Assembly (NCBI GenBank): GCA_947479995.1
Contig: CANKBT010000043.1
Coordinates: 1 to 14,194, forward strand
Length of the DNA: 14,194 bases
Reading direction: 5' to 3'
DNA from: Frankiaceae bacterium
GTDB lineage: Bacteria; Actinomycetota; Actinomycetes; Mycobacteriales; SCTD01
In this document: positions 13,108 to 14,194 of the stretch, piece by piece
Layout: every line of letters begins with the position of its first letter
How positions within the stretch are numbered: position 1 is the first letter of the stretch
Notes under the pieces: model-generated
What the model was told of the DNA's origin: nothing
Database searches by the model: none
What the model saw: only the letters and a program-made list of their open reading frames with translations
Made by a program: the position numbers and the translations under genes

Positions 13108-14194
13108 TCACCCGACGACCCGCACCCGGCCGAGCCAGGCCGGCACGTCGTCGGCCGGCATCGCGTGCGCCAGGTGGAAGCCCTGCCCGCGGGTGCAGCC
13201 GAGGGCCGCCAGCTCGTCCCAGGTGCGGGCGTCCTCGACGCCCTCGGCGACGACGTCGAGGTGCAGGCCGCGCGCGAGGTCGACGATCGCGCGGACGACC
13301 TGCGCGTACGCCGGGCGGGTCCTCATGCCGGCGACGAACTCGCGGTCGATCTTCACCTCGTCGACCGGCAGCCGGGCGAGGTCGGTGAGCGAGGTGTAGC
13401 CGGTGCCGAAGTCGTCGAGCGACAGCCGCACGCCGAGGTCGCGCAGGCCGGCGAGGGCGTCGAGCGCGGCGTCGCGGTCGCTGAGCACGACCGCCTCGGT
13501 GATCTCGAGGGTGAGCGCGCTCGCGGGCACGGCGTGCTCGCGCAGCAGCCGGCCGACCTGCGCCGGCAGGCCGGGGTCGAGCAGCCCGCGGGCGCTGAGG
13601 TTGACCGACACGCCGAGCCGGGCGCCGCCCTCGGCCCAGCTCGCCCAGCCGCGCAGCGCGCGCTCGAGCACGTAGGCGGTGAGCGCGATGACCAGGCCGC
13701 TGCGCTCGGCGACGCGCACGACGTCCTGCGGCGCGATGCGCCCGAGCGCCGGGTGGTCCCAGCGCAGCAGCGCCTCGGCGCCGTAGACGGTGCCGTCGCG
13801 CAGCGCCGCGCACGGCAGCACGTGCACCTGCACCAGCCCGGCCGACAGCGCGCCGGGCAGCTCGCCGGCGATGGCGACGAGCCGGGCGTCCTCGTCGAGC
13901 GCGGGGTCGTAGACGCGCAGGTGCCGGCTGGTGCCCTTGGCGGCGTACATCGCCACGTCCGCGTGCTTGAGCAGCGTGCCGGGGTCGTCGCCGTGGCGCG
14001 GGGCCAGCGACAGGCCGAGCGACCCGCCGACCTCGACGACCAGGTCGCCGAGCGTCGCGGGCACGCGCAGCGCGCTGAGCACGCGGTCGCCGACCTCGAC
14101 GGCCTGCGCCTCGGTCGGGGCGCCGTGCAGCAGCAGCGCGAACTCGTCGCCGCCGAGCCGCGTGACGAGGCCGTCGCGGCCGACGGCGCGCAGC
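13108..14194 (-). CDS. GGDEF-EAL cyclic-di-GMP protein, partial at its N-terminus
   Basis: 361 C-terminal residues are visible; the N-terminus, probably with a sensor part, lies beyond the right edge. The first 18 residues end in RLGGDEF (visible residues 12-18), an intact diguanylate cyclase motif; the RxxD inhibitory site expected five residues before it reads GRDG and seems absent. The rest of GGDEF ends with KHADVAMYAAKG (76-87). The EAL domain follows: GAEALLRW (138-145), NLSA (198-201), LEITE (229-233), LDDFGTGY (259-266), KID (281-283), AEGVE (316-320) and RGQGF (336-340), so all metal-binding and catalytic residues of an active c-di-GMP phosphodiesterase are present. The usual YQP near the EAL start reads VLP. 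It ends 23 bp before murI. Whether the protein makes or degrades c-di-GMP in the cell cannot be told. Confidence 0.93.
   Translation of the reverse strand, partial: LRAVGRDGLVTRLGGDEFALLLHGAPTEAQAVEVGDRVLSALRVPATLGDLVVEVGGSLGLSLAPRHGDDPGTLLKHADVAMYAAKGTSRHLRVYDPALDEDARLVAIAGELPGALSAGLVQVHVLPCAALRDGTVYGAEALLRWDHPALGRIAPQDVVRVAERSGLVIALTAYVLERALRGWASWAEGGARLGVSVNLSARGLLDPGLPAQVGRLLREHAVPASALTLEITEAVVLSDRDAALDALAGLRDLGVRLSLDDFGTGYTSLTDLARLPVDEVKIDREFVAGMRTRPAYAQVVRAIVDLARGLHLDVVAEGVEDARTWDELAALGCTRGQGFHLAHAMPADDVPAWLGRVRVVG

Noticed and set aside
12371..13399. 342-codon plus-strand frame across murI
   Set aside because: Antisense to murI and the EAL gene, both with complete catalytic motifs.

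Overview
The window is chromosomal DNA from a very GC-rich actinobacterium. Support comes from the strong G/C bias at third codon positions, frequent GTG starts, 4-nt start/stop overlaps, TANNNT boxes directly in front of start codons, and the gene order murI / metallo-beta-lactamase protein / rph / rdgB, which matches the mycobacterial block around Rv1338-Rv1341. Proteins typical of actinobacteria (FprA-type ferredoxin reductase, DUF3618, DUF427) agree with this. Genus and order cannot be told from the sequence. Gene density is high and no mobile element, CRISPR array or rRNA is visible.

Left part (1-4923). A GT9 (heptosyltransferase-like) glycosyltransferase runs off the left edge on the minus strand. 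It is divergent from an MFS transporter on the plus strand. The MFS gene converges on fprA, and their stop codons share the tetranucleotide CTAG. Upstream of fprA, on the same strand, lie a DUF427 protein and a DUF3618 membrane protein that carries an 11-residue LEA-like repeat.

Centre (4924-9148). A 139-bp divergent intergenic region holds a perfect 21-bp palindrome directly in front of a tightly coupled cbiM-PDGLE/N-cbiQ-cbiO operon. This operon encodes a complete ECF-type Ni2+/Co2+ importer. The palindrome fits the spacing of the nickel regulator Nur, and no B12 riboswitch is visible, so nickel-responsive control is the favoured inference. Next come a one-Cys peroxiredoxin of the Bcp/PrxQ family and an uncharacterised secreted/membrane protein. 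The signal peptide of the latter can only be translated if it starts at a CTG that overlaps the bcp stop.

Right part (9149-14194). A tRNA-Leu(UAG) is followed, 22 nt on, by a UDP-glucuronate decarboxylase-like gene with an apparently leaderless start. That gene overlaps by 32 bp, tail to tail, the end of the minus-strand block murI - MBL phosphodiesterase-like - rph - rdgB (cell-wall D-glutamate supply, probable cyclic-nucleotide hydrolysis, tRNA 3'-end trimming, nucleotide-pool sanitation). A GGDEF-EAL protein with both motifs intact runs off the right edge. The window is mainly housekeeping genes. The least described items are the operator before cbiM, the CTG-started secreted protein and the repeat protein of the DUF3618 family.
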